The notes beneath the pieces are model-generated. The model searched no databases. It was not told the origin of the DNA and saw nothing but the letters and a program-made list of their open reading frames with translations. From an uncultured Oscillospiraceae bacterium (GTDB lineage Bacteria; Bacillota; Clostridia; Oscillospirales; Ruminococcaceae), in the NCBI GenBank assembly GCA_900548355.1, contig URKR01000060.1:1-5779 (forward strand): 5,779 bases of DNA, in the 5' to 3' direction. A program made the translations under genes and the position numbers. Positions 1 to 4,912 of this stretch are shown here, in pieces (position 1 is the stretch's first letter; each line of letters begins with the position of its first letter).

Positions 1-553
1 CTACCCGGACGCCCCGGCCGAACCCGCGCCGGCCGGCGTGCGGGTGCTGACCCGGCTCAGCGAGCAGGATCTTGGCTGGATTGCAGCCGGCGGGCGGGCG
101 CTGCTTGACCCCGACGCCGCGCTGCCGGGTTCGCTGCCCTGCGCGTTCAGCACCGATTTCTGGTCGGTCGGCACCTTCCCTGCGCAGACCGGCACGATGG
201 GGCTGCTGATCGACCCGGCCCACCCGGCGCTGGCCGATTTCCCGACAGAATTCCATGCAAACTGGCAGTGGTGGGCGCCGGCGCAGGGCCGCGCGCTGCC
301 GCTGCCCGCCGGCGTGCGCCCGATTGTGCGGGTGCTGGACAGCGTGACCCGGCTTGGCAGCCGTGCCCTTTTGTGGGAGGCGCAGGTTGGCCGCGGGCGG
401 GTGCTGCTCAGCGGCATGGCGCTGCACCGCTTCCCCGACCGGCCCGAATGCGCCCACCTGCTGCATTGCCTGACCCGCTACCTTGCCGCGCCCGCCCGCC
501 CCGCCGCGCCCCTTGCCCCCGAAGCGCTGCGGCGGCTGGTGGCAGAGGTATAA
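1..553 (+). CDS. Glycoside hydrolase family 2 (beta-galactosidase-like) protein, C-terminal part
   Basis: This is the end of a longer gene whose start lies before the window; complete codons begin at base 2 and a TAA stop ends the frame, leaving 183 visible residues. No catalytic residues are in view. The fragment matches the pattern I know from the C-terminus of long GH2 proteins: GTMGLLIDPAHPAL (fragment residues 64-77), DFPTEFHANWQWW (79-91), RPIVRVLDS (106-114), then a strand-rich LLWEAQVGRGRVLLSGM (123-139). In related proteins this region follows the catalytic barrel and is a non-catalytic accessory fold. The full protein would be expected to hydrolyse a beta-linked glycoside from plant or host glycans, but substrate cannot be read from this part. 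The GTG at 38 is an internal valine codon, not the start. A terminator follows about 45 bases downstream, so this gene ends its transcription unit. The family call rests on remembered motifs, not on a search. Confidence 0.78.
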   Translation, partial: YPDAPAEPAPAGVRVLTRLSEQDLGWIAAGGRALLDPDAALPGSLPCAFSTDFWSVGTFPAQTGTMGLLIDPAHPALADFPTEFHANWQWWAPAQGRALPLPAGVRPIVRVLDSVTRLGSRALLWEAQVGRGRVLLSGMALHRFPDRPECAHLLHCLTRYLAAPARPAAPLAPEALRRLVAEV

Positions 554-598
554 TTTTTGTGTAGGGAACGTACAATTTTCGCGCTTTCTTGTGCCCGC

Positions 599-632
599 AG
601 CAGGCCGCTCCCAGGAGCTGCCTGCTTTTGTT
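599..632 (+). terminator. Intrinsic terminator after the GH2 gene
   Basis: Arms 600-610 and 615-625 pair over 11 positions with a single C606/T619 mismatch, A599-T626 can add a pair, the loop is CCAG, and the T-rich run TTTTGTT follows at 626-632. It lies 46 bases after the GH2 stop codon. Its T tract touches the -35 element of the following promoter. It is homologous to the terminator at 2971-3005. Confidence 0.8.
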
Positions 633-660
633 GTGCCGGCGGGGCGATGTGTGGTATAAT
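631..660 (+). promoter_or_regulatory. Extended -10 sigma-A-type promoter for rnz
   Basis: A perfect TATAAT at 655-660 is preceded by TGTGG (650-654), which fits the Gram-positive TRTGn extended -10 element. The best -35 candidate is TTGTGC at 631-636 (TTG conserved, 18-base spacer), so promoter strength probably rests on the extended -10. Transcription would start near 667 and give a leader of roughly 118 bases before the RNase Z start. The same arrangement is found at 3004-3033. Confidence 0.8.
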
Positions 661-683
661 GCAAAAAAGAGTTTGGAGTTTAG

Positions 684-709
684 TTTTTGCGCGCCTGCGG
701 CGCGATTTT
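684..709 (+). promoter_or_regulatory. Leader RNA hairpin upstream of rnz
   Basis: CGCGCC (690-695) and GGCGCG (699-704) form a six-pair stem around a TGC loop. TTTTTG (684-689) comes immediately before it and ATTTT after it. The rnz promoter would place it about 20 bases into the transcript. The equivalent at 3077-3091 has the same loop and the same TTTTTG flank, with a stem altered in a pairing-preserving way. Its role is unknown: it could be a weak attenuator, a transcript-stabilising element, or part of a repeat. Confidence 0.55.
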
Positions 710-784
710 GGATTTTTGAACGTGCAGCGCGAAAACACTTTATCTTAATCTCAACTCTTCACACTGAAAATTACGGAGGCCCCC

Positions 785-1681
785 ATGATTGAGGTGATGA
801 TGCTGGGGTGCGGCGGCACGCAGCCGCTGCCCGAACGCGCGCTGGCGGCGCTCTGGCTGCAGGTGGGCGGCAGCGGGCTGCTGCTGGACTGCGGCGAGGG
901 CACCCAGGCCGCCGCCCGCCGCTGGGGCTGCAGCCTGTTCAAGCTGGACGCGATCCTGCTGACCCACTACCACGGCGACCATATCTTCGGCCTGCCCGGC
1001 CTTTTGCAGACGATGGGCGCGCTGGGCCGGCAGGCCCCGGTCGTGGTGGCCGGCCCGCCGGGGCTGCGCAGCCTGCTTGCGCTCGTCACGGCGCTGACCG
1101 GGCCGCTGCCGTTTGCGCTGCGCTGCCAGGAACTGGCCGACTGTGCGGGCCGGTTTGAGGTGCCGGCCGGGCTGGTGGAAGCCTTCCCGCTGCGGCACCG
1201 CGCGGCCTGCTGCGGCTACGCCTTTACGCTGCCGCGCGCCGGCCGGTTTGACGCGGCGCGGGCCAAAGCGGCCGGCATCCCGCTGCGCTTCTGGCGGCGG
1301 CTGCAAAACGGCGAATGCATCGGCGGCTTTACGCCCGACCAGGTGCTCGGCCCGCCGCGGCGCGGGCTGAAAATTGTCTATGCGACCGACACCGCCCCCT
1401 GCCGCGCGCTGCGCACGGCGGCCGCCGACGCCGACCTGCTCGTGATGGACGCGACCTACGCCCGGGATGACGACGCCGACAAAGCGAAGCTCTACGGCCA
1501 CAGCACCTGCCGGCAGACCGGCCGCCTGGCGGCCGAGGCCGGGGCGCGGCGGCTCTGGCTGACCCACTACAGCGGCGCGGTTGACGACCCGGCCGAGGGC
1601 CTTGCCGCTGCGGCCGAAGCCTTCCCTGCCGCCGAAGCCGGCTGCGACGGCAAGCGGCTGACGCTGCGGTTTGCGGATTGA
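785..1681 (+). CDS. rnz: Ribonuclease Z (tRNA 3'-end processing endonuclease)
   Basis: The 298-residue product is a cytoplasmic zinc-dependent metallo-beta-lactamase-fold endonuclease that cuts 3' trailers from tRNA precursors. The N-terminus has the LGCGGTQPLPER and LLLDCGEGTQ strands (7-18, 32-41). The metal site is THYHGDH (60-66: H61, H63, D65, H66), followed by IFGLPGLLQTMG. Further ligands fit H138 (PLRHRAACCGY), D202 (YATDTAPC) and H261 (LTHYSG); GHST (238-241) matches the conserved histidine motif before it. Length fits the short bacterial RNase Z form of about 300 residues, and the exosite region lies around residues 150-185. The start is set by GGAGG at 775-779, five bases before the ATG. 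The DATY motif (222-225) replaces the more usual EATF/ESTF, a mild variation. It is transcribed from its own promoter at 631-660; no clear terminator follows it. A different MBL-fold hydrolase is possible but unlikely given the GLPGLL and GHST motifs. Confidence 0.93.
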   Translation: MIEVMMLGCGGTQPLPERALAALWLQVGGSGLLLDCGEGTQAAARRWGCSLFKLDAILLTHYHGDHIFGLPGLLQTMGALGRQAPVVVAGPPGLRSLLALVTALTGPLPFALRCQELADCAGRFEVPAGLVEAFPLRHRAACCGYAFTLPRAGRFDAARAKAAGIPLRFWRRLQNGECIGGFTPDQVLGPPRRGLKIVYATDTAPCRALRTAAADADLLVMDATYARDDDADKAKLYGHSTCRQTGRLAAEAGARRLWLTHYSGAVDDPAEGLAAAAEAFPAAEAGCDGKRLTLRFAD

Positions 1682-1719
1682 AAGCTCCCTGGCACACCCG
1701 CAACGCCGCAGACTTTCGC

Positions 1720-1741
1720 GGGCGGATGCAGGCATCCGCCC
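1720..1741. repeat. REP-like palindrome 1 in the rnz downstream spacer
   Basis: GGGCGGATGC (1720-1729) is the exact reverse complement of GCATCCGCCC (1732-1741), with AG between. CTACGG follows rather than a T run, so it does not look like a standard intrinsic terminator. It resembles the GGGCGGAT...ATCCGCCCCTACG palindromes I remember as scattered in intergenic regions of Ruminococcaceae genomes; that recollection is unverified. It could still form a 3' stabilising hairpin on the rnz transcript. Confidence 0.65.
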
Positions 1742-1788
1742 CTACGGCAAGCCATTGCAGATTGAGCAAGCCCGACACGGCGGAAGGC

Positions 1789-1809
1789 GGGCCGATATGG
1801 AATCGGCCC
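1789..1809. repeat. REP-like palindrome 2 in the rnz downstream spacer
   Basis: GGGCCGAT (1789-1796) is the exact reverse complement of ATCGGCCC (1802-1809), with the loop ATGGA. It lies 47 bases after palindrome 1 and has a similar GGGCnGAT/ATCnGCCC outline, so the two may belong to one repeat family or to a single larger element. No T tract follows. Confidence 0.6.
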
Positions 1810-1863
1810 CCAGGGGCGCAGGCCAAAAATTTCGCTTTTTCTCTTCTATCTTTCTGTTTCCTT

Positions 1864-2217
1864 ATGAAAAAACTTTCGAGACAAACCCGGATGAACCTTG
1901 TGTTTCTGGCCGCTGTGGCGGTGGTGCTGGCCGTGCTGTTCGGCTGGCGGGCCGCGGCGCGCGGCGGGGCCGGGCGTTACGCCCAGCTGCAATACGGCGC
2001 GGACAACACGATCGAGATGATCCCGCTTGACACCGACGCGACCTACGACATCGACACGGGTTCCTACACAATCCACCTGCGGGTGGAGGACGGCGGCATC
2101 GCCTTTATTGACAGCCCCTGCCCCGACCATCTCTGCGAGGGGTTCGGGGTTCTGCGCAACACCGGCGACTGGGCCGCCTGCCTCCCCGCCCGCGCGAGCG
2201 TGACGGTGGTTGAATGA
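1864..2217 (+). CDS. NusG domain II-containing small membrane-anchored protein
   Basis: The 117-residue protein has a basic N-terminus (MKKLSRQTR), one hydrophobic segment at about 11-28, and then a beta-rich domain facing outside the cell. The C-terminal IDSPCPDHLCEGFGVLRNTGDWAACLPARASVTVV (82-116) matches the NusG domain II family with its CPDHLC cysteine pair (C86, C91) and CLP (C106). The family is common in Firmicutes, often near ApbE, Rnf or Gx-transporter genes; no such neighbours are seen here, and its biochemical role is not established. It is unrelated in function to transcription factor NusG apart from the fold name. The ATG at 1864 is chosen because it gives a standard signal-anchor N-terminus. 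The frame stays open back to 1678, but that stretch is the palindrome-bearing spacer. No Shine-Dalgarno site precedes 1864; a pyrimidine run (1831-1863) does. ATG 1891 is a poorer alternative that would remove the basic residues. Confidence 0.82.
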   Translation: MKKLSRQTRMNLVFLAAVAVVLAVLFGWRAAARGGAGRYAQLQYGADNTIEMIPLDTDATYDIDTGSYTIHLRVEDGGIAFIDSPCPDHLCEGFGVLRNTGDWAACLPARASVTVVE

Positions 2218-2279
2218 GGCCGCCTGCAGCGAGCGAATGTATCATTTTGTGAAAGGCAGCGTAAAATTGCTGTGCTGTA

Positions 2280-2307
2280 TTGTTTTCCCATAAAATATCC
2301 GTATAAT
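2280..2307 (+). promoter_or_regulatory. Probable promoter for the secreted orphan gene
   Basis: A perfect TATAAT lies at 2302-2307. A partial -35, TTGTTT (2280-2285), is 16 bases upstream, in an A/T-rich stretch that contrasts with the G/C-rich genes. Transcription would start near 2314 and give a leader of about 75 bases. It lacks the TGTGG extension present in the other two promoters of the window. Confidence 0.5.
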
Positions 2308-2378
2308 GAAATCAAGGGATACGCGTTCCCCCGTTTCCGACTGGTGTCTCAAGAAAAAATGCCCATGACGCTTGAAAT

Positions 2379-2383
2379 GGAGG
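2379..2383 (+). promoter_or_regulatory. Ribosome binding site that sets the start of the secreted protein
   Basis: GGAGG lies six bases before the ATG at 2390. The frame could be opened earlier at TTG 2372, but that codon is upstream of this site and would put MKWRFC before an otherwise normal signal peptide. Confidence 0.85.
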
Positions 2384-2389
2384 TTTTGT

Positions 2390-2935
2390 ATGAGAAAAAG
2401 CCATATCCTGGTCGCGTTGTCTGCTCTGGCGTTTGCAGCGGCCATGCCTACCGCCGCTTTCGCACAAAACACTTCCACGGCCGAAAACATTCCCGAGCGG
2501 TTCTCTCAGATTGATTTTTCTTCTTATGATGCAGCGTATGACCTCGGCGAGGTCGAGGTCAAAAACGAGGATGGTTCGATTGTAACCTGCAATCGCATCG
2601 CTTATGTCGGTACGCAGGACATTGCGCTGGAAGATGGCTCTGTGGAAGAGATCGGCTTCACCACATACGAAAACCAACCCGTTGGCGTGGACTTCGCGAA
2701 GATCATCTGCAGCGGCGGAAACCATGCCGGTAAGGAATATGTGGGCTCTGTCGATACCCGCCGTATTCACCACCCTGATCCGCACCCCTGCCAGTGCACA
2801 GAAGTTTACACACACGAATGGCGCTGCACGGTGTGCGGCTCCTCGGGAACAGAACGTTGGCAAGGACCTGTATGGTGTTTAAGCCCTGACATTCAGGAGA
2901 GTCCCACTCTGCCCGATGAACCCGGTCCGGCCTGA
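2390..2935 (+). CDS. Hypothetical secreted Cys/His-rich protein
   Basis: I do not recognise this 181-residue protein. It begins with a clear Sec signal peptide: MRKS, a hydrophobic core at about 6-19, and an AFA|Q cleavage site after residue 25. The mature part starts with a Thr/Ser/Glu-rich segment, then a middle (about 45-105) with acidic turns such as VKNEDGS and LEDGSVEE, suggesting a small beta domain. The C-terminal third carries H112, H127, H128, H132, C134, C136, H142, C146, C149 and C163, including HHPDPHPCQC and CTVC, which could form disulfides or bind a metal. A proline/acid tail closes the protein. No anchor, LPXTG motif, lipobox or second membrane segment is seen, so release from the cell is likely. 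Base composition is lower than its neighbours: 30 of 60 bases are G/C at 2521-2580 against 42 of 60 at 3841-3900 in sbcD. It has its own promoter and a strong terminator, so it is monocistronic. Recent acquisition or lineage-specific origin is inferred. Confidence 0.72.
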   Translation: MRKSHILVALSALAFAAAMPTAAFAQNTSTAENIPERFSQIDFSSYDAAYDLGEVEVKNEDGSIVTCNRIAYVGTQDIALEDGSVEEIGFTTYENQPVGVDFAKIICSGGNHAGKEYVGSVDTRRIHHPDPHPCQCTEVYTHEWRCTVCGSSGTERWQGPVWCLSPDIQESPTLPDEPGPA

Positions 2936-2970
2936 TTCGTTTTTGTACATATTTCTGTTTTTGTAAGCAT

Positions 2971-3005
2971 AAGCAGACCGCTCCGCGGAGCGGTCTGCTT
3001 TTATT
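2971..3005 (+). terminator. Strong intrinsic terminator after the secreted orphan gene
   Basis: Bases 2971-3000 form a perfect 30-base palindrome centred between 2985 and 2986 (half-site AAGCAGACCGCTCCG), followed by TTTTATT ending at 3005. It lies 35 bases after the stop codon. On the opposite strand the stem is not followed by a clean T run, so it mainly terminates + strand transcription. It is homologous to the terminator at 599-632, but its stem is fully paired. Confidence 0.9.
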
Positions 3006-3043
3006 GTACTGGCAGGGAGATGTGTGGTATAATGCAAAAAAGA
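2972..3043 (+). repeat. Terminator-promoter module, copy B
   Basis: This is the second copy of the module at 599-670: same length, 62 of 72 identical, with 3019-3043 identical to 646-670. Here it separates the secreted orphan gene from the GNAT-sbcDC operon. Confidence 0.85.
3004..3033 (+). promoter_or_regulatory. Extended -10 promoter for the GNAT-sbcD-sbcC operon
   Basis: TATAAT at 3028-3033 is preceded by TGTGG (3023-3027), a TRTGn extended -10, with TTGTAC at 3004-3009 as a weak -35 at an 18-base spacer. The -35 overlaps the end of the terminator T tract. Transcription would start near 3040 and leave a leader of about 190 bases before the GNAT start codon. No other promoter is evident inside the closely packed operon. 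Confidence 0.8.
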
Positions 3044-3230
3044 ATCTGGCGCGCAGCGCTTGACGTCTTGTTTTTGTGCGTCTGCGGCGCATCTTTTGAC
3101 AGGATGGATCGCGCTGCGCGCTCAAAAAATTGACGGAAGCTTCCCGGCAATTTTCAAAACCGCGCCGCAGGCGCACCGCATCTCAATTCTTAACTCTATA
3201 TGATAAACTCTCTCCAACGAAAGGACACCT
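3044..3230 (+). promoter_or_regulatory. Structured 5' leader of the GNAT-sbcDC operon
   Basis: Four inverted-repeat pairs are visible. Arms 3049-3059 and 3111-3121 are perfect 11-base complements. A small hairpin, TGCGTC/GGCGCA with a TGC loop, lies at 3077-3091. Arms 3076-3090 and 3162-3176 are complementary over 15 positions with one G-T pair. AAAATTG (3126-3132) pairs with CAATTTT (3148-3154). The 3049/3111 and 3076/3162 pairings interleave, so they cannot both form as simple nested stems. No recognised riboswitch class fits. The Shine-Dalgarno site AAAGGA (3220-3225) lies five bases before the start codon and outside these stems. Confidence 0.55.
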
Positions 3231-3731
3231 ATGAATCCCACCTTTAAGCAAGTGACCAAAACCCGGTATGTGCAGCAGGTTGCTGAGATGGCGCATGAAA
3301 TTTTTGTGCAGCATTACAAAAAACTCACCCCGAAGGTCGCGGCCGCGCTGGCCGACCGCTACCAGAGCGACGTCGAAACCGACGACCAGATCCATTCCGG
3401 CGCGGTCAACTACTTCCTCATCTACCTCGGCAGCGAGGCGGTCGGCTACTTTGCGCTCGACCTTTCGCCGGCCGGCGCGCTCTGCCTGCGGCGGCTCTTT
3501 TTGCTTGAGAAAGCCCGCGGCCGCGGCATCGGCCGGGCCGTCGTCGCCTATGCCCAGAAACTGGCCGAGGGCGACGGCCGCAGCCGGCTCTACCTGAAAG
3601 TCTGGGCGAAAGACCTCAAGGCCGAGGGCTTTTGCAAGCGCTGCCGCTTCCGCGCGGCCGGCACCGCCCCGGTTGAGGTGCTGCCCGGCGTGACCCTTGA
3701 CTTGACCACCTGGGAGAAGCTCTGGCGATGA
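3231..3731 (+). CDS. GNAT family N-acetyltransferase
   Basis: The 166-residue protein fits a single GNAT domain, which transfers an acetyl group from acetyl-CoA to an amine. The acetyl-CoA pyrophosphate-binding motif A is clear: LRRLFLLEKARGRGIGRAVVAYA (86-108), with RGRGIG at 96-101. Strand beta-4 is EAVGYFALDL (69-78). The later LYLKVWAKDLKAEGFCKRCRF (120-140) matches the motif B region, although the usual YxxxGF glycine is replaced by arginine (CRF). The N-terminal segment (1-45) is helical and probably shapes the acceptor site. The substrate is unknown; cytoplasmic protein, small-molecule or antibiotic acetylation cannot be separated here. AAAGGA at 3220-3225 supports the ATG. Its stop overlaps the sbcD start in ATGA (3728-3731), so it is probably translationally coupled to the nuclease genes as first gene of their operon. 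Confidence 0.9.
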   Translation: MNPTFKQVTKTRYVQQVAEMAHEIFVQHYKKLTPKVAAALADRYQSDVETDDQIHSGAVNYFLIYLGSEAVGYFALDLSPAGALCLRRLFLLEKARGRGIGRAVVAYAQKLAEGDGRSRLYLKVWAKDLKAEGFCKRCRFRAAGTAPVEVLPGVTLDLTTWEKLWR

Positions 3732-4912
3732 AGCTTTTGCACATTGCCGACCTGCACCTCGGCAAGCGGGTCAACGGCTTCGATCTGCTGGAAGACCAGC
3801 GCGACATCCTCGAAAAAATCCTTGCCTTGTGCGACGAGCACGGCGTCGATACCCTTGCGATGGCCGGCGACATCTACGATACGCCGATCCCGCCGGCCGG
3901 CGCGGTGCTGCTGCTGGACTGGTTTTTGAACGAGCTGGCCGGGCGCGGCATCGCGGTGCTGGCGATCGCCGGCAACCACGACAGTGCCGAGCGGCTGGAC
4001 TACGCCGCCGGCCTGCTGGCCCGCCAACGGGTGTTTTTTGCCGGGCGGTTCACCGGTAAAATCCCGGTCGTTGAACTTTCCGACGAACACGGCCCCATTG
4101 AGTGCTGCCTGCTGCCCTTTGTGCGGGTGCCTTCGGTGCGCCACGCTCTGCCTGAGGCCGAGATCACCGATTATGACAGCGCCGTAGCCGCGGCGCTGTC
4201 CACCCTGCCCGCCCGCCGCCCCGGCGTGCGGCGGATTCTGCTGGCCCACCAGACCGTGCTGGCCGGCGGCGCATGGCCCGAGACCGGCGGCAGCGAGAGC
4301 ATTGCGGCGGACCTCGCCGCCGCGCGCGGCGGGCTGAACATCGGCGCGGTGGAAGCCGTGCGGGCCGAGCGGTTTGCCGAAAACGGCGGCTTTACCTATG
4401 TCGCGCTCGGCCACATCCACCGCCCCCAGCGCGCCGGCGGCGAGACGATCCGCTATGCCGGCGCGCCGCTGTGTTACAGCCTCGACGAATGCGGGGCAGC
4501 CAAAAGCGCGCTGCTTGTAACTTTGGGCAAAGGCAGCGACGCGGCCGAGATCACGCCGCTGCCGCTTTGCCCCCGCCGCGCGATGCGCCACCTGACCGGC
4601 CCGCTGGCCAAGCTGACCGACCCGGCCAATGTGACCGACCCCGACGACTACATCTGGGCCACCCTGACCGACGAGACGCCCCAGCCCGACGCGATGGCCG
4701 CCCTGCGCGCCGCCTACCCCAACGCGATGCGGCTGGACTACGCCCCGCGCGCCGGGGCCGGCGACCCCGGCCTGCCCGCCGCCGAAGCGCTGCGCGGCAA
4801 GAGCTTCGGCGAGCTGTTCGGCGATTTCTTCACCCAGATGAACGGCCGCCCGATGACCGAAGCCGAGCAGGCCGCCCTGGACGCGCTGATGGAGGAGGTG
4901 ACCGGCGGATGA
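3728..4912 (+). CDS. sbcD: Exonuclease subunit SbcD (Mre11-like)
   Basis: The 394-residue protein is the nuclease subunit of SbcCD, the bacterial relative of Mre11-Rad50, a manganese-dependent enzyme that trims double-strand ends and opens DNA hairpins. All phosphodiesterase motifs are present: IADLHLG (6-12: D8, H10), GDIYD (47-51: D48), GNHD (82-85: N83, H84), LAHQ (172-175: H174) and GHIH (228-231: H229, H231). The capping domain follows at about 275-345. The C-terminal helical part, including [23 protein letters not shown] (358-380), probably binds the SbcC coiled coil. Length is typical. The ATG overlaps the GNAT stop by four bases; only a weak GGGAG (3712-3716) lies upstream, so translation is likely coupled. 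The gene ends in another ATGA overlap with sbcC. Confidence 0.96.
   Translation: MKLLHIADLHLGKRVNGFDLLEDQRDILEKILALCDEHGVDTLAMAGDIYDTPIPPAGAVLLLDWFLNELAGRGIAVLAIAGNHDSAERLDYAAGLLARQRVFFAGRFTGKIPVVELSDEHGPIECCLLPFVRVPSVRHALPEAEITDYDSAVAAALSTLPARRPGVRRILLAHQTVLAGGAWPETGGSESIAADLAAARGGLNIGAVEAVRAERFAENGGFTYVALGHIHRPQRAGGETIRYAGAPLCYSLDECGAAKSALLVTLGKGSDAAEITPLPLCPRRAMRHLTGPLAKLTDPANVTDPDDYIWATLTDETPQPDAMAALRAAYPNAMRLDYAPRAGAGDPGLPAAEALRGKSFGELFGDFFTQMNGRPMTEAEQAALDALMEEVTGG
4893..4900 (+). promoter_or_regulatory. Ribosome binding site for sbcC inside sbcD
   Basis: AGGAGGTG is a near-ideal Shine-Dalgarno sequence embedded in the last codons of sbcD. It lies eight bases before ATG 4909 and 17 before ATG 4918, which favours 4909 as the sbcC start. 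Confidence 0.8.

Larger units (their letters stand above)
599..670 (+). repeat. Terminator-promoter module, copy A
   Basis: This 72-base block aligns without gaps to 2972-3043, with 62 identical positions by hand count. The last 25 bases (646-670), which hold the extended -10 and the A-rich start region, are identical. Differences lie in the terminator stem, its loop, the -35 region and the spacer. One stem difference is compensatory: G604-C621 here is A2977-T2994 in the other copy. Confidence 0.85.

Noticed and set aside
549..554. TATAAT overlapping the GH2 stop codon as a promoter.
   Set aside because: No -35 or extended -10 element lies at proper spacing, and a terminator follows within 50 bases.
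740..1735. A 331-codon open frame on the minus strand opposite rnz.
   Set aside because: It is Arg/Ala/Gly/Gln-rich, lacks recognisable motifs and lies opposite a clear RNase Z; extreme third-position G+C keeps antisense frames free of stops.
1678..1863. N-terminal extension of the NusG domain II protein to a TTG overlapping the rnz stop.
   Set aside because: The stretch contains two palindromes, encodes no plausible domain, and would place a normal signal anchor in the middle of a protein.
599..3043. The two related intergenic units as a CRISPR array or as ends of an insertion sequence.
   Set aside because: There are only two copies, over 2 kb apart and in the same orientation, with no spacers, transposase or cas genes between them.
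3096..3101. Perfect TTGACA as the -35 of a second GNAT-operon promoter.
   Set aside because: No acceptable -10 is found 16-18 bases downstream; the spot lies within the structured leader.
2971..3176. Palindromes just upstream of the operon as a self-target of the SbcCD hairpin nuclease.
   Set aside because: SbcCD is known to act on much longer palindromes, and the 30-base palindrome is well explained as a terminator.
3199..3204. TATGAT close to the GNAT start as a -10 element.
   Set aside because: The region 17 bases upstream (CCGCAT) has no -35 resemblance and no TGn extension is present.
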